DNA of 64,000 nt from Thalassospiraceae bacterium LMO-SO8 (GCA_031655335.1 CP134226.1:1488001-1552000), one strand, 5' to 3'; counted from the first letter of the stretch, positions 8,960-19,886 are shown. A program made the numbers and translations. The notes: a model not told the origin generated them from the sequence alone.

Positions 8960-10237
8960 ATGAACGACATCGGCTATCCCCTGAAGCGGCATTTCTGGCG
9001 GCGCATCGCGCCGGGCCTGGCCGTGCTGCTGGCCGTGATGGTGGCGGCGACCGTGTTTGCGGTGATCCGCACCACGGAAAGCATCTATCTGGAACTGGCG
9101 CGTCAGCGCGCCGAGGCCGTCTCCGCCGCCGTGTCCCATTCCGCGCCGGACGCCTGGGCCCACCTTCTGGCGCACGGCGACACCAAGGCCGACCACGACA
9201 AGCTGCGCGCCGCCATCGAACAGGAGGTGCGCGAACTGCGCATTCAGGCCATGAAGGTCTACAGTCTGGCGGGCCAGGTGCTGTTTTCCACGGACGCCGC
9301 CGACTTCGCCAAGCGCGAGACCAACGCCGCCCTCAAGACCGTCGTGTTCGACGGCAAGCCGGTCCTGGTCAGGATCACCGAGAACGGCCAACCGCTTTAC
9401 GAAATCTACGTCCCCGTGACCGACGCGGCGGGCGACATCGCCGCCGTGTTCGAACTGTACGAGCCGGTCGCCTATCTGGATGCGCTGCTGCTGCGTTCGG
9501 GCGCCATCGCCGCCGCCGCGCCGGCGGCCGGGCTGGTGCTTTTGCTGGCCGGGCTGGGCATGCTGGTGGCGCGCGGCCAGCGCGAGATCGACAGCCGATC
9601 GGCCGCCCTCGACGAGACGCGGCGCAAGCTCGAGAGTTTCGTGTCGATGAGCGCCGTCGACGCGGCCAGGGGCGGCGGCGACATCCCGTCCCGGCGCGTG
9701 CGGCTGACCCTGTTCTATTCCGACGCCCGCGACTTCACCGGCTATTCGGAAAGCAACCCGCCGGAACGGGTGGTGTGGTACCTCAACGAATTGATGGGCA
9801 TCCAGGTCGCGGCGGTCGAAGCCCACGGCGGCGACGTCGACAAGATGATCGGCGACGCGCTGCTGGCCCGTTTCGACGGCCCCGGCGCCGAGACCCGCGC
9901 ACTTGCCGCCGCGCGCGACGTGCAGGATGAGCTGGCGCGCGCCAACCTGCCGCGCCCGGTCGGCATCGGCGTCTATACGGGCGAGGTCATCTCCGGCGCC
10001 ATCGGGGCCGCCCATCGGCGCGACTTCACGGTGATCGGCGACGGCGTCAACGTGTCGGCCCGGCTGTGCGCCGCGGCGGCGGCGGGCGAGATCGTCGCCG
10101 ACGCGGACACCCTTGCCGCCGCCGGCAGCGACGCCGACGGCGGATTCGGCCGGGAAGAGGCGATTTCCGTCAAGGGCCGGCGCGAGCCCGTGCGCATCCG
10201 CCGCCATCCCGGCGCGGCCGCAAACCCCGGGGCTTGA
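8960..10237 (+). CDS. Membrane-anchored class III adenylate cyclase
   Basis: A 425-residue protein with TM1 at about 16-36, a periplasmic sensor region of about 145 residues, TM2 at about 180-204, a short coiled linker and a class III cyclase domain from about 247 onward. Metal-binding aspartates are D255 (YSDARDF) and D299 (GDALLARF). K295 and D355 form the purine-recognition pair typical of ATP-specific cyclases. N364 and R368 (GDGVNVSARL) are the transition-state residues. It is therefore predicted to make cAMP in response to an envelope signal. No HAMP domain is apparent between TM2 and the catalytic domain. ATG 8960 was chosen because TM1 begins soon after; the GTG-like start at 8897 adds nothing recognisable. 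Confidence 0.88.
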   Translation: MNDIGYPLKRHFWRRIAPGLAVLLAVMVAATVFAVIRTTESIYLELARQRAEAVSAAVSHSAPDAWAHLLAHGDTKADHDKLRAAIEQEVRELRIQAMKVYSLAGQVLFSTDAADFAKRETNAALKTVVFDGKPVLVRITENGQPLYEIYVPVTDAAGDIAAVFELYEPVAYLDALLLRSGAIAAAAPAAGLVLLLAGLGMLVARGQREIDSRSAALDETRRKLESFVSMSAVDAARGGGDIPSRRVRLTLFYSDARDFTGYSESNPPERVVWYLNELMGIQVAAVEAHGGDVDKMIGDALLARFDGPGAETRALAAARDVQDELARANLPRPVGIGVYTGEVISGAIGAAHRRDFTVIGDGVNVSARLCAAAAAGEIVADADTLAAAGSDADGGFGREEAISVKGRREPVRIRRHPGAAANPGA

Positions 10238-10281
10238 ACGAAGGCTCTTTTCTCCGGCCGCCGCTTGCGTATCATGGTCGC

Positions 10282-10821
10282 ATGAGCACGCCCGATGTCA
10301 GCCATGATCCCGACGCCTGCCTGTTCCGCACGGAACTGAGGCCCCACCGTTCGAGCACGCTGAAGGGCGTGCACGTGTTCATGTGGGTGCTGGCCGTGTT
10401 CTGGGTGCCGCTGTCGGTGCTGTTCATCATGATCGGCGCCTGGCCGGTGTTTCCCTTCATGGGGGTGGAGATGATCTTACTCTACGGCCTGCTGCGCCTG
10501 AACCTCAGGCGCGGGACCGAGGTCGAGACCATCGCCGTGACGGCGCGGGAGTTGAGCGTCGACCGCGTCACCCATTGGGGCCGCCATCACCGCTGGACCT
10601 TCCAGCCGCAATGGCTGCAGGTGCTGGTCGACGAAACCCGAGGCCGGGGGGCGCGGCTGCTGCTGCGCTCGCACGGGCGCTCGCTCGCCATCGGCCGGTT
10701 TCTCACGCTGGAGGAAAAGACCGGCGTCGCCAACCGCCTGAAGCAGGTGCTGGCCGAGCTGCGCAATCCGGTGCTGGCGCCCGCCTGGATGGTCGCCGTC
10801 TCGGCGGCGTTGATGGCTTAG
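10282..10821 (+). CDS. DUF2244 domain membrane protein
   Basis: A 179-residue protein with two adjacent hydrophobic segments (about residues 32-70), a WVLAVFWVP stretch, then the conserved C-terminal block WGRHHRWTFQPQWLQV typical of DUF2244. The family is widespread in alphaproteobacteria and has no assigned biochemical role. ATG 10282 was chosen; the frame is open upstream but runs over the 3' end of the cyclase gene. It ends seven bases before the converging dapB stop. Confidence 0.8.
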   Translation: MSTPDVSHDPDACLFRTELRPHRSSTLKGVHVFMWVLAVFWVPLSVLFIMIGAWPVFPFMGVEMILLYGLLRLNLRRGTEVETIAVTARELSVDRVTHWGRHHRWTFQPQWLQVLVDETRGRGARLLLRSHGRSLAIGRFLTLEEKTGVANRLKQVLAELRNPVLAPAWMVAVSAALMA

Positions 10822-10828
10822 CCCGGGC

Positions 10829-11629
10829 TTAGGCCAGGCCCAGCACGTCGCGCATGGAATACAGGCCCGGCGCCTTGCCTTCGCACCACATGGCGGCGCG
10901 CACGGCGCCGCGCGCGAAAATCTCGCGGCTGGCCGCGCGGTGGGTCAGCTCGACCCGCTCCGACGGACCGGCGAAGATCACCGTATGGTCGCCGACCACG
11001 TCGCCGCCGCGCAGGGTGGCGTAGCCGATGGCCCGGTCGGGGCGCGCACCCGTATGGCCTTCGCGCGACATCACCGCGTTGGCGTCATGGTCGATGCCGC
11101 GCCCTTCGGCGGCGGCGCGGCCGAGCATCAACGCCGTGCCCGAGGGCGCGTCGATCTTGTGCTTGTGATGCATTTCCACGACTTCGATGTCGTAATCGGG
11201 GCCCAGCAGTTCGGCCGCCTGACGGGCCAGACCGACCAGCAGGTTGACGCCGAGCGACATGTTGCCCGCCTGCACGATGGCGGCCTTTTCGGCCGCTCCC
11301 TGAACGGTGGACTGCTGCTCCGCCGTCAGCCCCGTGGTGCCGATGACCATGGCCGTCGCGGTGTCGAAGGCGAGCGCCGCATGGGCCGCCGTCGCCGCCG
11401 GCACGGTGAAGTCGATGACCACGTCCGACGCCGTGAACAACGCCCGCGCGTCGTCCATGACCACGGCGCCCACGGTCTTTGTTCCGACCAACAACCCTAA
11501 GTCCTGGCCGATGAAGGGGCTGCCCGCCTGTTCCGTGCCGCCGGCAAGCGCCGCACCGTCCGTCGCCATCACGGCCTGGATCAGCATGCGCCCCATGCGC
11601 CCGCCGCAGCCGACAATTCCGATGTTCAT
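10829..11629 (-). CDS. dapB: 4-hydroxy-tetrahydrodipicolinate reductase
   Basis: A 266-residue NAD(P)H-dependent reductase of the diaminopimelate/lysine pathway. The N-terminal dinucleotide-binding loop GCGGRMGRM is at 7-15, and the catalytic signature EMHHKHKIDAPSGTA carries the His-His-x-x-K residues. It is the last gene of the hrcA-grpE-dnaK-dnaJ-dapB string, separated from dnaJ by a 248-bp spacer holding a GC hairpin and an unusual repeat pattern, so it may be partly uncoupled from the chaperone transcript. Confidence 0.97.
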   Translation of the reverse strand: MNIGIVGCGGRMGRMLIQAVMATDGAALAGGTEQAGSPFIGQDLGLLVGTKTVGAVVMDDARALFTASDVVIDFTVPAATAAHAALAFDTATAMVIGTTGLTAEQQSTVQGAAEKAAIVQAGNMSLGVNLLVGLARQAAELLGPDYDIEVVEMHHKHKIDAPSGTALMLGRAAAEGRGIDHDANAVMSREGHTGARPDRAIGYATLRGGDVVGDHTVIFAGPSERVELTHRAASREIFARGAVRAAMWCEGKAPGLYSMRDVLGLA

Positions 11630-11705
11630 GAACTCAATCCTCGCAATCTTCGTTGGCGAGGAATCTATGGGCCGGGTCCTTGAAGTGAAAGCAAAAAACT
11701 TTCTT

Positions 11706-11839
11706 CTCCGTGTCCTCTGTGCCGTCTCTGTGATCTCTGTGTCCCATTAATCAGCCGCTCCCGGGCCTCGGTCGGGGGCCCGGGCGCGACAATGAAAGAA
11801 TGGCTGGGGAGGACACGGAGGACCTCAGAGGACACAGAG
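11706..11839. repeat. Converging arrays of a CTCYGTGTCC motif between dnaJ and dapB
   Basis: Two clusters of the same short motif face each other. Plus-oriented copies include CTCCGTGTCCTC (11706-11717), TCTCTGTG twice at a 9-bp step (11725-11732, 11734-11741) and CTCTGTGTCC (11735-11744). Minus-oriented copies are GAGGACACGGAG (11809-11820) and GGACACAGAG (11830-11839). The 12-bp and 10-bp pairs are perfect reverse complements, but their order (A, B ... A', B') means they cannot both nest in one hairpin. A GC hairpin lies between them. Function is unknown. Confidence 0.6.
11760..11784. terminator. GC hairpin between dnaJ and dapB, no U-tract
   Basis: CCCGGGCC (11760-11767) pairs with GGCCCGGG (11777-11784) across a 9-base loop. 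No thymine run follows on either strand, so it is a weak or Rho-assisted terminator, or an mRNA-stabilising stem, rather than a classic intrinsic terminator. On the minus strand it lies downstream of dnaJ. Confidence 0.4.
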
Positions 11840-11877
11840 CGGGCGGAGACTGCCTGAACCGCCGAAGACCGACCGGC

Positions 11878-13026
11878 TTAATCTTTCAGGTCTTCCCAGA
11901 TTTCCTTGACCTTGTCGAAGAAGCCCGTGGATTGCGGGCTTTGGGTCTTCTTATCGCCGGCGGCGTCGAATTCCTTGAGAAGCTCTTTCTGCCTGTCCGT
12001 CAGATTCTGCGGCGTTTCCACCGTGACCTGGACGAACATGTCGCCGCGCGACTTGGAGCGCATGACCGACATGCCCTTGCCCGCGAGGCGCAGCTGGTGG
12101 CCCGTCGGCGTGCCCGCGGGGATGGTCACCCGCGCGCGCTTGCCTTCGATGGTCGGGACCTCGACCTGGCCGCCCAGGGCCGCCGTGGTCATGGGGATGG
12201 GCACCCGGCAATGGATGTCGGCGCCGTCGCGGTGGAAGAAACGGTGCGGGCGGATGCCCAGAAACAGATACAGATCGCCCGGGGGAGCGCCCCGCAGGCC
12301 GGCCTCGCCCTCGCCCGCCAGGCGGATGCGGGTGCCGTCCTCGACCCCGGCGGGAATGGTGACGCTGAGCGTCTTTTCCTTGTGCACGCGCCCGGCCCCG
12401 CCGCAGGTCCGGCAGGGGTCCTTGATCACCGTGCCCCGGCCCTGACAGGCCGGGCAGGTGCGTTCCACCGTGAAGAAACCCGATTGCGAGCGCACGCGCC
12501 CCGCCCCCCCGCAGGTCGTGCAGGTGATGGGGGCCGCCGCGTCCTCGGCGCCGGTGCCCTTGCAGGGCTCGCAGGCGACGGAGGTCGGCACGCGGATTTC
12601 CGCTTTCTTGCCGTTGAAGGCGTCTTCCAGCGACAGTTCCATGTTGTAGCGCAGGTCGGCGCCGTGGCCGCCGGCATGGCCGCCGCGCCCGCCGCGCTGG
12701 CCGCCCATGAATTCGCCGAACATTTCCTCGAAGATGTCGCCGAAGCCGGAAAAGCCCTGGCCGCCGGCATCGAAGCCGCCGCCACCGCCGCCGCCCGCCT
12801 CGAAGGCGGCATGACCGAAGCGGTCGTAGGCGGCGCGTTTTTCCGGGTCCTTCAGAACCTCGTAGGCCTCGTTCAGTTCCTTGAACTTCTTTTCCGCTTC
12901 CTTGTCGTCGGGGTTGCGGTCGGGATGAAACTGCATGGCGAGCTTGCGGTAGGCCGATTTCAGCTCACCGTCGTCGGCGCCCTTCTTGACGCCGAGAATG
13001 TCATAGTAATCGCGCTTGTCAGCCAT
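11878..13026 (-). CDS. dnaJ: Chaperone DnaJ (Hsp40)
   Basis: A 382-residue type I J-protein that stimulates the DnaK ATPase and delivers clients. The J domain carries H34-P35-D36, followed by a long Gly/Phe region (runs of Gly around residues 75-110). Four CxxCxGxG zinc-finger repeats follow ([32 protein letters not shown]), then the C-terminal substrate-binding domains. It is 83 bp downstream of dnaK, with a stable hairpin in between, and followed by the spacer before dapB. Confidence 0.98.
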   Translation of the reverse strand: MADKRDYYDILGVKKGADDGELKSAYRKLAMQFHPDRNPDDKEAEKKFKELNEAYEVLKDPEKRAAYDRFGHAAFEAGGGGGGGFDAGGQGFSGFGDIFEEMFGEFMGGQRGGRGGHAGGHGADLRYNMELSLEDAFNGKKAEIRVPTSVACEPCKGTGAEDAAAPITCTTCGGAGRVRSQSGFFTVERTCPACQGRGTVIKDPCRTCGGAGRVHKEKTLSVTIPAGVEDGTRIRLAGEGEAGLRGAPPGDLYLFLGIRPHRFFHRDGADIHCRVPIPMTTAALGGQVEVPTIEGKRARVTIPAGTPTGHQLRLAGKGMSVMRSKSRGDMFVQVTVETPQNLTDRQKELLKEFDAAGDKKTQSPQSTGFFDKVKEIWEDLKD

Positions 13027-13077
13027 GATCGAGAGCCCTCCCGGACATCAGGACGTTACAGACGGCGATCCGAAATG

Positions 13078-13103
13078 GCGCCGGGGGCCGAAGCCCCCGG
13101 CGC
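13078..13103 (-). terminator. Stable C(UUCG)G stem-loop between dnaK and dnaJ
   Basis: On the minus strand, seven bases past the dnaK stop, an 11-bp perfect stem GCGCCGGGGGC / GCCCCCGGCGC closes a TTCG loop with a C-G closing pair, the exceptionally stable C(UUCG)G tetraloop. No U-tract follows, so it more likely acts as an RNase barrier or partial attenuator, giving more dnaK than dnaJ product, than as a full terminator. Confidence 0.7.
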
Positions 13104-13109
13104 GCCGGA

Positions 13110-15059
<1,950 letters not shown>

Positions 15060-15250
15060 GTGTTCAGTCCTTTCCTTAAGGCCAACCGTCCCAGGGCCCG
15101 ATTGCGGCGCCCGTCTGCGGCTTCCATCGTTGTTTCAGGTGCTGCTTAACCCATGCCCCTTGGGATGAAAAGATGTCATCGCCCAGTTTACACGGCCCAG
15201 GGTTAACAGGCTCCTGCCAAAACCGCATCAAAGACCGTTGCGGTTCGAGG

Positions 15251-15282
15251 GTTATATAGGCGGGTGCGGACGGCCCCGCAAC
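15251..15282 (-). promoter_or_regulatory. Putative heat-shock (sigma-32 type) promoter of dnaK
   Basis: On the minus strand GTTG (15282-15279) is followed after 18 bp by CCTATATAAC (15260-15251). This resembles the alphaproteobacterial heat-shock consensus CTTG-N17/18-CYTATNTNNG with one mismatch in each element. The same bases also read as a sigma-70-like TTGCGG-N17-TATATA. The predicted transcript start leaves a leader of roughly 185 nt before dnaK. Confidence 0.5.
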
Positions 15283-15300
15283 CCGGCTTTCCGGGGTTTT

Positions 15301-16047
15301 CTACAGCTTTTCGTCGACCCTGCCGCCGGCGCCGCCGGCATCCTTTTCGTAAGCCTTGCTGCCGTCCTTGCCCTCATTGCCGGCCGGGGCCGCGTCCTCG
15401 GCGGCCGGGGCCGCGGGTTCGGGTTTCGGTCCGCCCTTGGTCACGCCGACCTTGGCCGGGCGCAGCAAACGGTCGTTCAGCGTGTAACCGGCCTCGATCA
15501 CCTGGGCCACCGTGCCCTGGGGCTGGGTCGGGTCGGGAATTTCGAACAGCGCCTCGTGGGCGTTGGAATCGAAGCGCTGCCCCAACGGGTCGAGGCGCTT
15601 GATGCCGCTGCGTTCCAGCACGGACAGCAACGCCCGCTCCGTCATCTCGACCCCGGTCATCAGGGTTTCGACGACTTCCGACGACTTGCGCGCCTCGGCG
15701 TCGATGCTGTCCAGCGCGCGGCGCAGGTTGTCGCCCACGGTCAGAATTTCGCGGGCGAAGGTCGCGATGGCGTATCTGGACGCGTCCTGCTTGTCGCGCT
15801 CGGCGCGGCGGCGCACGTTTTCGGCCTCGGCCAGGGCACGCAGGGTGCGGTCGTTGGCTTCGGAGAGCTGGGCTTCCAGCGCGGCGATGCGCTGGGCCGG
15901 GTCGGCCTCGCCCGCGTCCGCCGTCATCGACGGGATCGGCGGCTCGCCTTCCGGCGCCGCTTCCGGCTGGCCGGAATCGGCGGCGGCATCGGCGGCCGTA
16001 TCCTCGGGCGCGCTGTCTGGGGTTTGCTCGGGTGTGGTCTCGGACAT
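15301..16047 (-). CDS. grpE: Nucleotide exchange factor GrpE
   Basis: A 248-residue GrpE, longer than the usual 190-200 because of a Pro/Ala/Glu-rich N-terminal segment of about 70 residues and an Ala/Gly/Lys-rich tail. The core shows the dimer coiled coil (RIAALEAQLSEANDRTLRAL), the RRRAERDK-type helix and the C-terminal signature GTVAQVIEAGYTLNDRLLRPAKVGV. It releases ADP from DnaK. It lies 50 bp downstream of hrcA. A small AACCCGG/CCGGGGTT hairpin sits just past its stop at 15280-15298. Confidence 0.96.
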   Translation of the reverse strand: MSETTPEQTPDSAPEDTAADAAADSGQPEAAPEGEPPIPSMTADAGEADPAQRIAALEAQLSEANDRTLRALAEAENVRRRAERDKQDASRYAIATFAREILTVGDNLRRALDSIDAEARKSSEVVETLMTGVEMTERALLSVLERSGIKRLDPLGQRFDSNAHEALFEIPDPTQPQGTVAQVIEAGYTLNDRLLRPAKVGVTKGGPKPEPAAPAAEDAAPAGNEGKDGSKAYEKDAGGAGGRVDEKL

Positions 16048-16097
16048 CTTTGTTCCTTCAGGGTGTTCCTTGCGGTTGGGGTCTGGCCGGCCGGGGA

Positions 16098-17153
16098 TCA
16101 GCCGCGGCGGCCGGCGCCGATATAGCCGCCGATCAGATCGGCGGTGTAATCGACCATGGGAATGATGCGGGAATAGTTCATGCGCGTCGGGCCGATGACG
16201 CCGACGGCGCCGATGATCTGCTGCTGTTCGTTGCGGTAGCTGCGCACGACCATGGCGCAGCCCGACACGTTGAACAGGGTGTTGTCGGCGCCGATGAAGA
16301 TCTGCACCCCGTCGGCGCGGTCGGCCATGGAGAGAATCTTCAACATCTGCTCCTTGGTCTCGAGCGCCGAGAACAGGCCGCGGATGCGTTCCAGGTCGGT
16401 GACCAGATTGACGTCTTCCAGCAGATGCGCCTGGCCGCGCACGATGAGCGAGCCGCCGGGCCCGGTGTCGCCGCCGGCCCAGGTCGCGAGCCCGCCCTCG
16501 ACCAGCTTGGCGGTCAGCTCGTCAAGCTGGGCGCGCTGGTTTTCCAGTTCGGACATGATGCCGTCGTAGGCGTCGGAAATGCTGCGCCCGACCAGCTTGG
16601 CCGAGAGATAATTGGTCGCCTGGACCAGGGCCGAGGCCGGCAGGTCCAGGGGGATTTCCATGATCCGGTTTTCGACCACGCCCGATTCCGTGACCAGGAT
16701 GACGAGGGCGCGGCCCGGGCTGAGATGCACGAATTCGATGTGCTTCAAGGGGCTTTCCGTCTTCGGCGCCAGCACCAGGGACGCGCAATGGGCCAAACCC
16801 GAAAGCGTCTGCGTCGCCTGCGCCAGCAGACCCTCGACGGAATTGGCCGTGCCGGCGCATTGGCTTTTGATGGAGGCGCGCTCGGTCTCGGTCAGATTGC
16901 CGACCTCGAGCAGGCCGTCGACGTAAAGCCGCAACCCCGTTTCCGTCGGCAGGCGCCCGGCCGAGGTATGGGGCGAGAACAGCAGGCCCATGTCCTCCAG
17001 GTCCGCCATGACGTTGCGCACCGTCGCCGGCGACAGGCTGACCGGCAGGCGCCGGGCCAGGGTGCGCGAGCCCACGGGCTCGCCGGTCTCGACGAAGCTT
17101 TCGACGATTTCCCGGAAAATCTGACGTGAACGGTCGTTCAGTTCTTCGATCAT
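16098..17153 (-). CDS. hrcA: Heat-inducible transcription repressor HrcA
   Basis: A 351-residue HrcA with an N-terminal winged-helix segment (ETGEPVGSRTLARRLPVSLSPATVRNVMADLEDMGLL), the SAGRLPTETGLRLYVD motif, and a C-terminal GAF-like domain ending GPTRMNYSRIIPMVDYTADLI. It normally binds CIRCE operators at groESL and similar genes. I could not find a CIRCE (TTAGCACTC-N9-GAGTGCTAA) upstream of hrcA or dnaK here, so its targets are probably elsewhere. ATG 17153 was chosen; the upstream in-frame extension lacks homology. It is divergent from rph. Confidence 0.96.
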   Translation of the reverse strand: MIEELNDRSRQIFREIVESFVETGEPVGSRTLARRLPVSLSPATVRNVMADLEDMGLLFSPHTSAGRLPTETGLRLYVDGLLEVGNLTETERASIKSQCAGTANSVEGLLAQATQTLSGLAHCASLVLAPKTESPLKHIEFVHLSPGRALVILVTESGVVENRIMEIPLDLPASALVQATNYLSAKLVGRSISDAYDGIMSELENQRAQLDELTAKLVEGGLATWAGGDTGPGGSLIVRGQAHLLEDVNLVTDLERIRGLFSALETKEQMLKILSMADRADGVQIFIGADNTLFNVSGCAMVVRSYRNEQQQIIGAVGVIGPTRMNYSRIIPMVDYTADLIGGYIGAGRRG

Positions 17154-17377
17154 GGCCAAGTTTCGGTCTGCGGTCGGATCAGGGTCGCGGACATGAGGTT
17201 TCGATGAAATTCGGGCTTGCGCGGAATTTAGTCGCCGGACCGCCGGAGCGCAATGGCTGCCGGGCCGCGCCTGTTTCCGGCCCCGGCCGGGGACCCTCGA
17301 CCAATTGCCGGGTTTACCGGGCCGCCCGCCGGGGCTAGGGTCTGGCCGAGGAGACCATCTACGGGGGGAATTTATAT

Positions 17378-18097
17378 ATGAGACCATCGGGCCGCGCCGC
17401 CGATCAGTTGCGCGATATCGTGCTGGAGCCGGGATACGCCAAGTATGCCGAAGGATCGTGCATGGCGCGGTTCGGCGAAACCCATGTGCTCTGCGCCGCC
17501 ACGGTGGAGGAACGGGTGCCCGGCTGGATGCGCGATTCCGGCAAGGGCTGGGTCACGGCGGAGTACGGCATGCTGCCGCGTTCGACCCACAGCCGCACCA
17601 ACCGCGAGGCCGCGCGCGGCCAGCAATCGGGCCGCACCCAGGAAATTCAGCGCCTGATCGGCCGCTCCCTGCGTGCGGTCACCGATCTCAAGGCCATGGG
17701 CGAAATTCAGGTGCGTCTGGACTGCGACGTGATCCAGGCCGACGGCGGCACCCGCACGGCGGCCATCACCGGGTCCTACGTGGCGCTGCACCTGGCGTTT
17801 CAGCGCTGCGTCGATCTCGGCCTCATGAAGGCCATTCCGCTGACCGATCAGATCGCCGCCGTGTCCTGCGGCATCTTCAAGGACACTCAGGTTCTCGATC
17901 TCGATTACGCCGAGGATTCCTCGGCCCAGGCCGACGCCAACTTCGTGTTCACCGGGCGCGGCGGGATCGTGGAAATCCAGGGCACGGCCGAGGACGCGCC
18001 GTTTTCCCCGGCCCAGTTCGACGACCTGATGGCCCTGGCCCGCAAGGGCGTCGATGAGCTGTGCCAGGCGCAACGCCGGGCCATCGGATTGGAATAG
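17378..18097 (+). CDS. rph: Ribonuclease PH
   Basis: A 239-residue phosphorolytic 3'-to-5' exoribonuclease that trims tRNA 3' ends. Family marks are the [13 protein letters not shown]-terminus, [17 protein letters not shown] with the RNA-binding arginines, the phosphate-binding [11 protein letters not shown] loop and the [21 protein letters not shown] stretch with the catalytic aspartates. A GGGGGG ribosome site precedes ATG 17378. It is divergent from hrcA and is followed four bases later by rdgB. Confidence 0.98.
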   Translation: MRPSGRAADQLRDIVLEPGYAKYAEGSCMARFGETHVLCAATVEERVPGWMRDSGKGWVTAEYGMLPRSTHSRTNREAARGQQSGRTQEIQRLIGRSLRAVTDLKAMGEIQVRLDCDVIQADGGTRTAAITGSYVALHLAFQRCVDLGLMKAIPLTDQIAAVSCGIFKDTQVLDLDYAEDSSAQADANFVFTGRGGIVEIQGTAEDAPFSPAQFDDLMALARKGVDELCQAQRRAIGLE

Positions 18098-18101
18098 CGG
18101 C

Positions 18102-18707
18102 ATGGCCCGGGCGTTCACGGAAGACCGGCTGGTCATCGCCACGCACAACCCGGGCAAGCTGCGCGAAATCGGTGCCCTGCTGGCGCCCTTCGGGGTCGCC
18201 GTGACCTCGGCCGGGGAATTGGGCCTGGCCGAGCCCGTCGAGGACGGCGACAGTTTCAAGGCCAACGCCCTGATCAAGGCGCGGGCCGCCGCCGATGCTT
18301 CCGGCCTGCCGGCCCTGGCCGATGATTCGGGCCTTGCCGTGGACGCGCTGGGCGGGGCCCCCGGCATCCATTCGGCGCGCTGGGCCGGACCCGAAAAGGA
18401 TTTCGGCGAGGCCATGGCGCGGGTTTGGGAACTGGTCCTGGAATCCGAAGACCGGCGGGCGCACTTCGTCTGCGCCCTGGCCCTGGCCTGGCCCGACGGG
18501 ACGTCGGAAGTATTCGAAGGCCGGGTCGACGGCGACATCGTCTGGCCGCCCACGGGCGACAAGGGCTTTGGCTACGATCCGATCTTCCAGCCCGAGGGCT
18601 ATTTCATCACCTTCGCCGAGATGGAACCCGCCGCCAAGCACCACATCAGCCACCGCGCCCATGCCTTCGAACAGCTGGTCGCGGCCTGTTTCAAGGGCCG
18701 GGGCTGA
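18102..18707 (+). CDS. rdgB: RdgB/HAM1 non-canonical purine NTP pyrophosphatase
   Basis: A 201-residue enzyme that hydrolyses XTP, ITP and dITP to monophosphates and so keeps deaminated purines out of DNA and RNA. Seen in sequence are the [10 protein letters not shown] substrate loop, [24 protein letters not shown] and the [10 protein letters not shown] block. It starts at ATG 18102, four bases after the rph stop, and is followed 10 bp later by hemW, forming a compact rph-rdgB-hemW unit that is common in alphaproteobacteria. Confidence 0.97.
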   Translation: MARAFTEDRLVIATHNPGKLREIGALLAPFGVAVTSAGELGLAEPVEDGDSFKANALIKARAAADASGLPALADDSGLAVDALGGAPGIHSARWAGPEKDFGEAMARVWELVLESEDRRAHFVCALALAWPDGTSEVFEGRVDGDIVWPPTGDKGFGYDPIFQPEGYFITFAEMEPAAKHHISHRAHAFEQLVAACFKGRG

Positions 18708-18717
18708 CCCCGCCGCG

Positions 18718-19869
18718 ATGACCCCCTTCGGCGTTTACGTGCATTGGCCGTTCTGCGAATCCAAATGCCCCTATTGCGACTTCAACAGCCACGTTCAGGA
18801 TGCGGTTGACCAGGCGCGCTGGGCCAAGGCCCTGATCGCCGACCTGGCCCATTACGCGGCGGATACCCAGGGGCGCACCGTGACCACCGTGTTTTTCGGC
18901 GGCGGCACGCCGTCTCTGATGAAAGCGGAGACTGTGGCCGCCGTGATCCAGGGCATCCGCGATTTGTGGCCCTGCGCCGACGACCTGGAAGTCAGCCTGG
19001 AAGCCAATCCGTCGAGCGCGGAAATCGCCGCCTTTCCCGACCTCAAGGCCGCCGGGGTGACACGGCTCTCGGTCGGGGTGCAGTCGTTCGACGACGCGGC
19101 GCTTTCCGCGCTCGGCCGCCGTCACGACGCCCAGGCGGCGCGCCGGGCCCTGGCCGGGGCGCGCAATCATTTTGAAGAGTTTTCGTTTGATCTTATTTAC
19201 GCAAGGCCTGGGCAAACAAAGGACAACTGGCGCCAGGAGCTGAAGGAAGCCTTGACCTTCGCCGGGCCGCACCTGTCGTTCTATCAATTGACGATCGAAC
19301 CCGGCACGCCTTTTCATAAGGACGGCGTGAAGGCCGCCGAGGGCGAATTGGGCGCGGCCCTGTTCGACGTCACGCAAGAGGTTCTGGGCGAGGCGGGCCT
19401 GCCCGCCTATGAGATTTCCAACCATGCCCGGCCGGGCCATGAATGCCGCCACAACCTGAACATCTGGCGCGGCTGGGATTATGTCGGCGTCGGGCCGGGG
19501 GCGCATGGCCGCCTCGCCCTGGCCGGAAAGGACGGGATGCAGGATTGGGGCACCCATCAGATCCACAATCCCGAACGCTGGCTGAACCTTGTCGAATCCA
19601 AGGGCCACGGCACCGCCAAAAGGCGCCTGCTCGACGACGGCGACCGCGCCGAGGAAAGGGTGATCATGGGCCTGCGCCTGACCGAGGGCATCGACCGCGC
19701 CCGTTTCCAGGCCCAGGCCGGGCGCGACGTGCTGACCCTGATCAACCCGTCGAAGCTCGCCTATGCGGTAGGTGCCGGTTACGTGGAACTGGACAAAACC
19801 CGCATCGCCGCCACCGCCGAGGGGCGATTGCGGCTCAACAGCCTGCTCGCGTCGTTGCTGGCGGCGTAA
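18718..19869 (+). CDS. hemW: HemW-type radical SAM protein (heme chaperone)
   Basis: A 383-residue radical SAM protein with C13-x3-C17-x2-C20 binding the [4Fe-4S] cluster, immediately followed by D21-F22 rather than the extra cysteine of true HemN, which points to HemW. GGGTPS and the SVGVQSFDDAALSALGRRH region are also typical. HemW transfers heme to respiratory enzymes; older databases call it oxygen-independent coproporphyrinogen oxidase. ATG 18718 was chosen because the radical SAM core starts within ten residues; the much longer open frame overlaps rdgB. Confidence 0.93.
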   Translation: MTPFGVYVHWPFCESKCPYCDFNSHVQDAVDQARWAKALIADLAHYAADTQGRTVTTVFFGGGTPSLMKAETVAAVIQGIRDLWPCADDLEVSLEANPSSAEIAAFPDLKAAGVTRLSVGVQSFDDAALSALGRRHDAQAARRALAGARNHFEEFSFDLIYARPGQTKDNWRQELKEALTFAGPHLSFYQLTIEPGTPFHKDGVKAAEGELGAALFDVTQEVLGEAGLPAYEISNHARPGHECRHNLNIWRGWDYVGVGPGAHGRLALAGKDGMQDWGTHQIHNPERWLNLVESKGHGTAKRRLLDDGDRAEERVIMGLRLTEGIDRARFQAQAGRDVLTLINPSKLAYAVGAGYVELDKTRIAATAEGRLRLNSLLASLLAA

Positions 19870-19886
19870 CCGAACCTGTTAATTCG

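Noticed and set aside
17154-17377. CIRCE element upstream of hrcA
   Set aside because: I looked for TTAGCACTC-N9-GAGTGCTAA here and in the grpE-dnaK gap and found nothing close.
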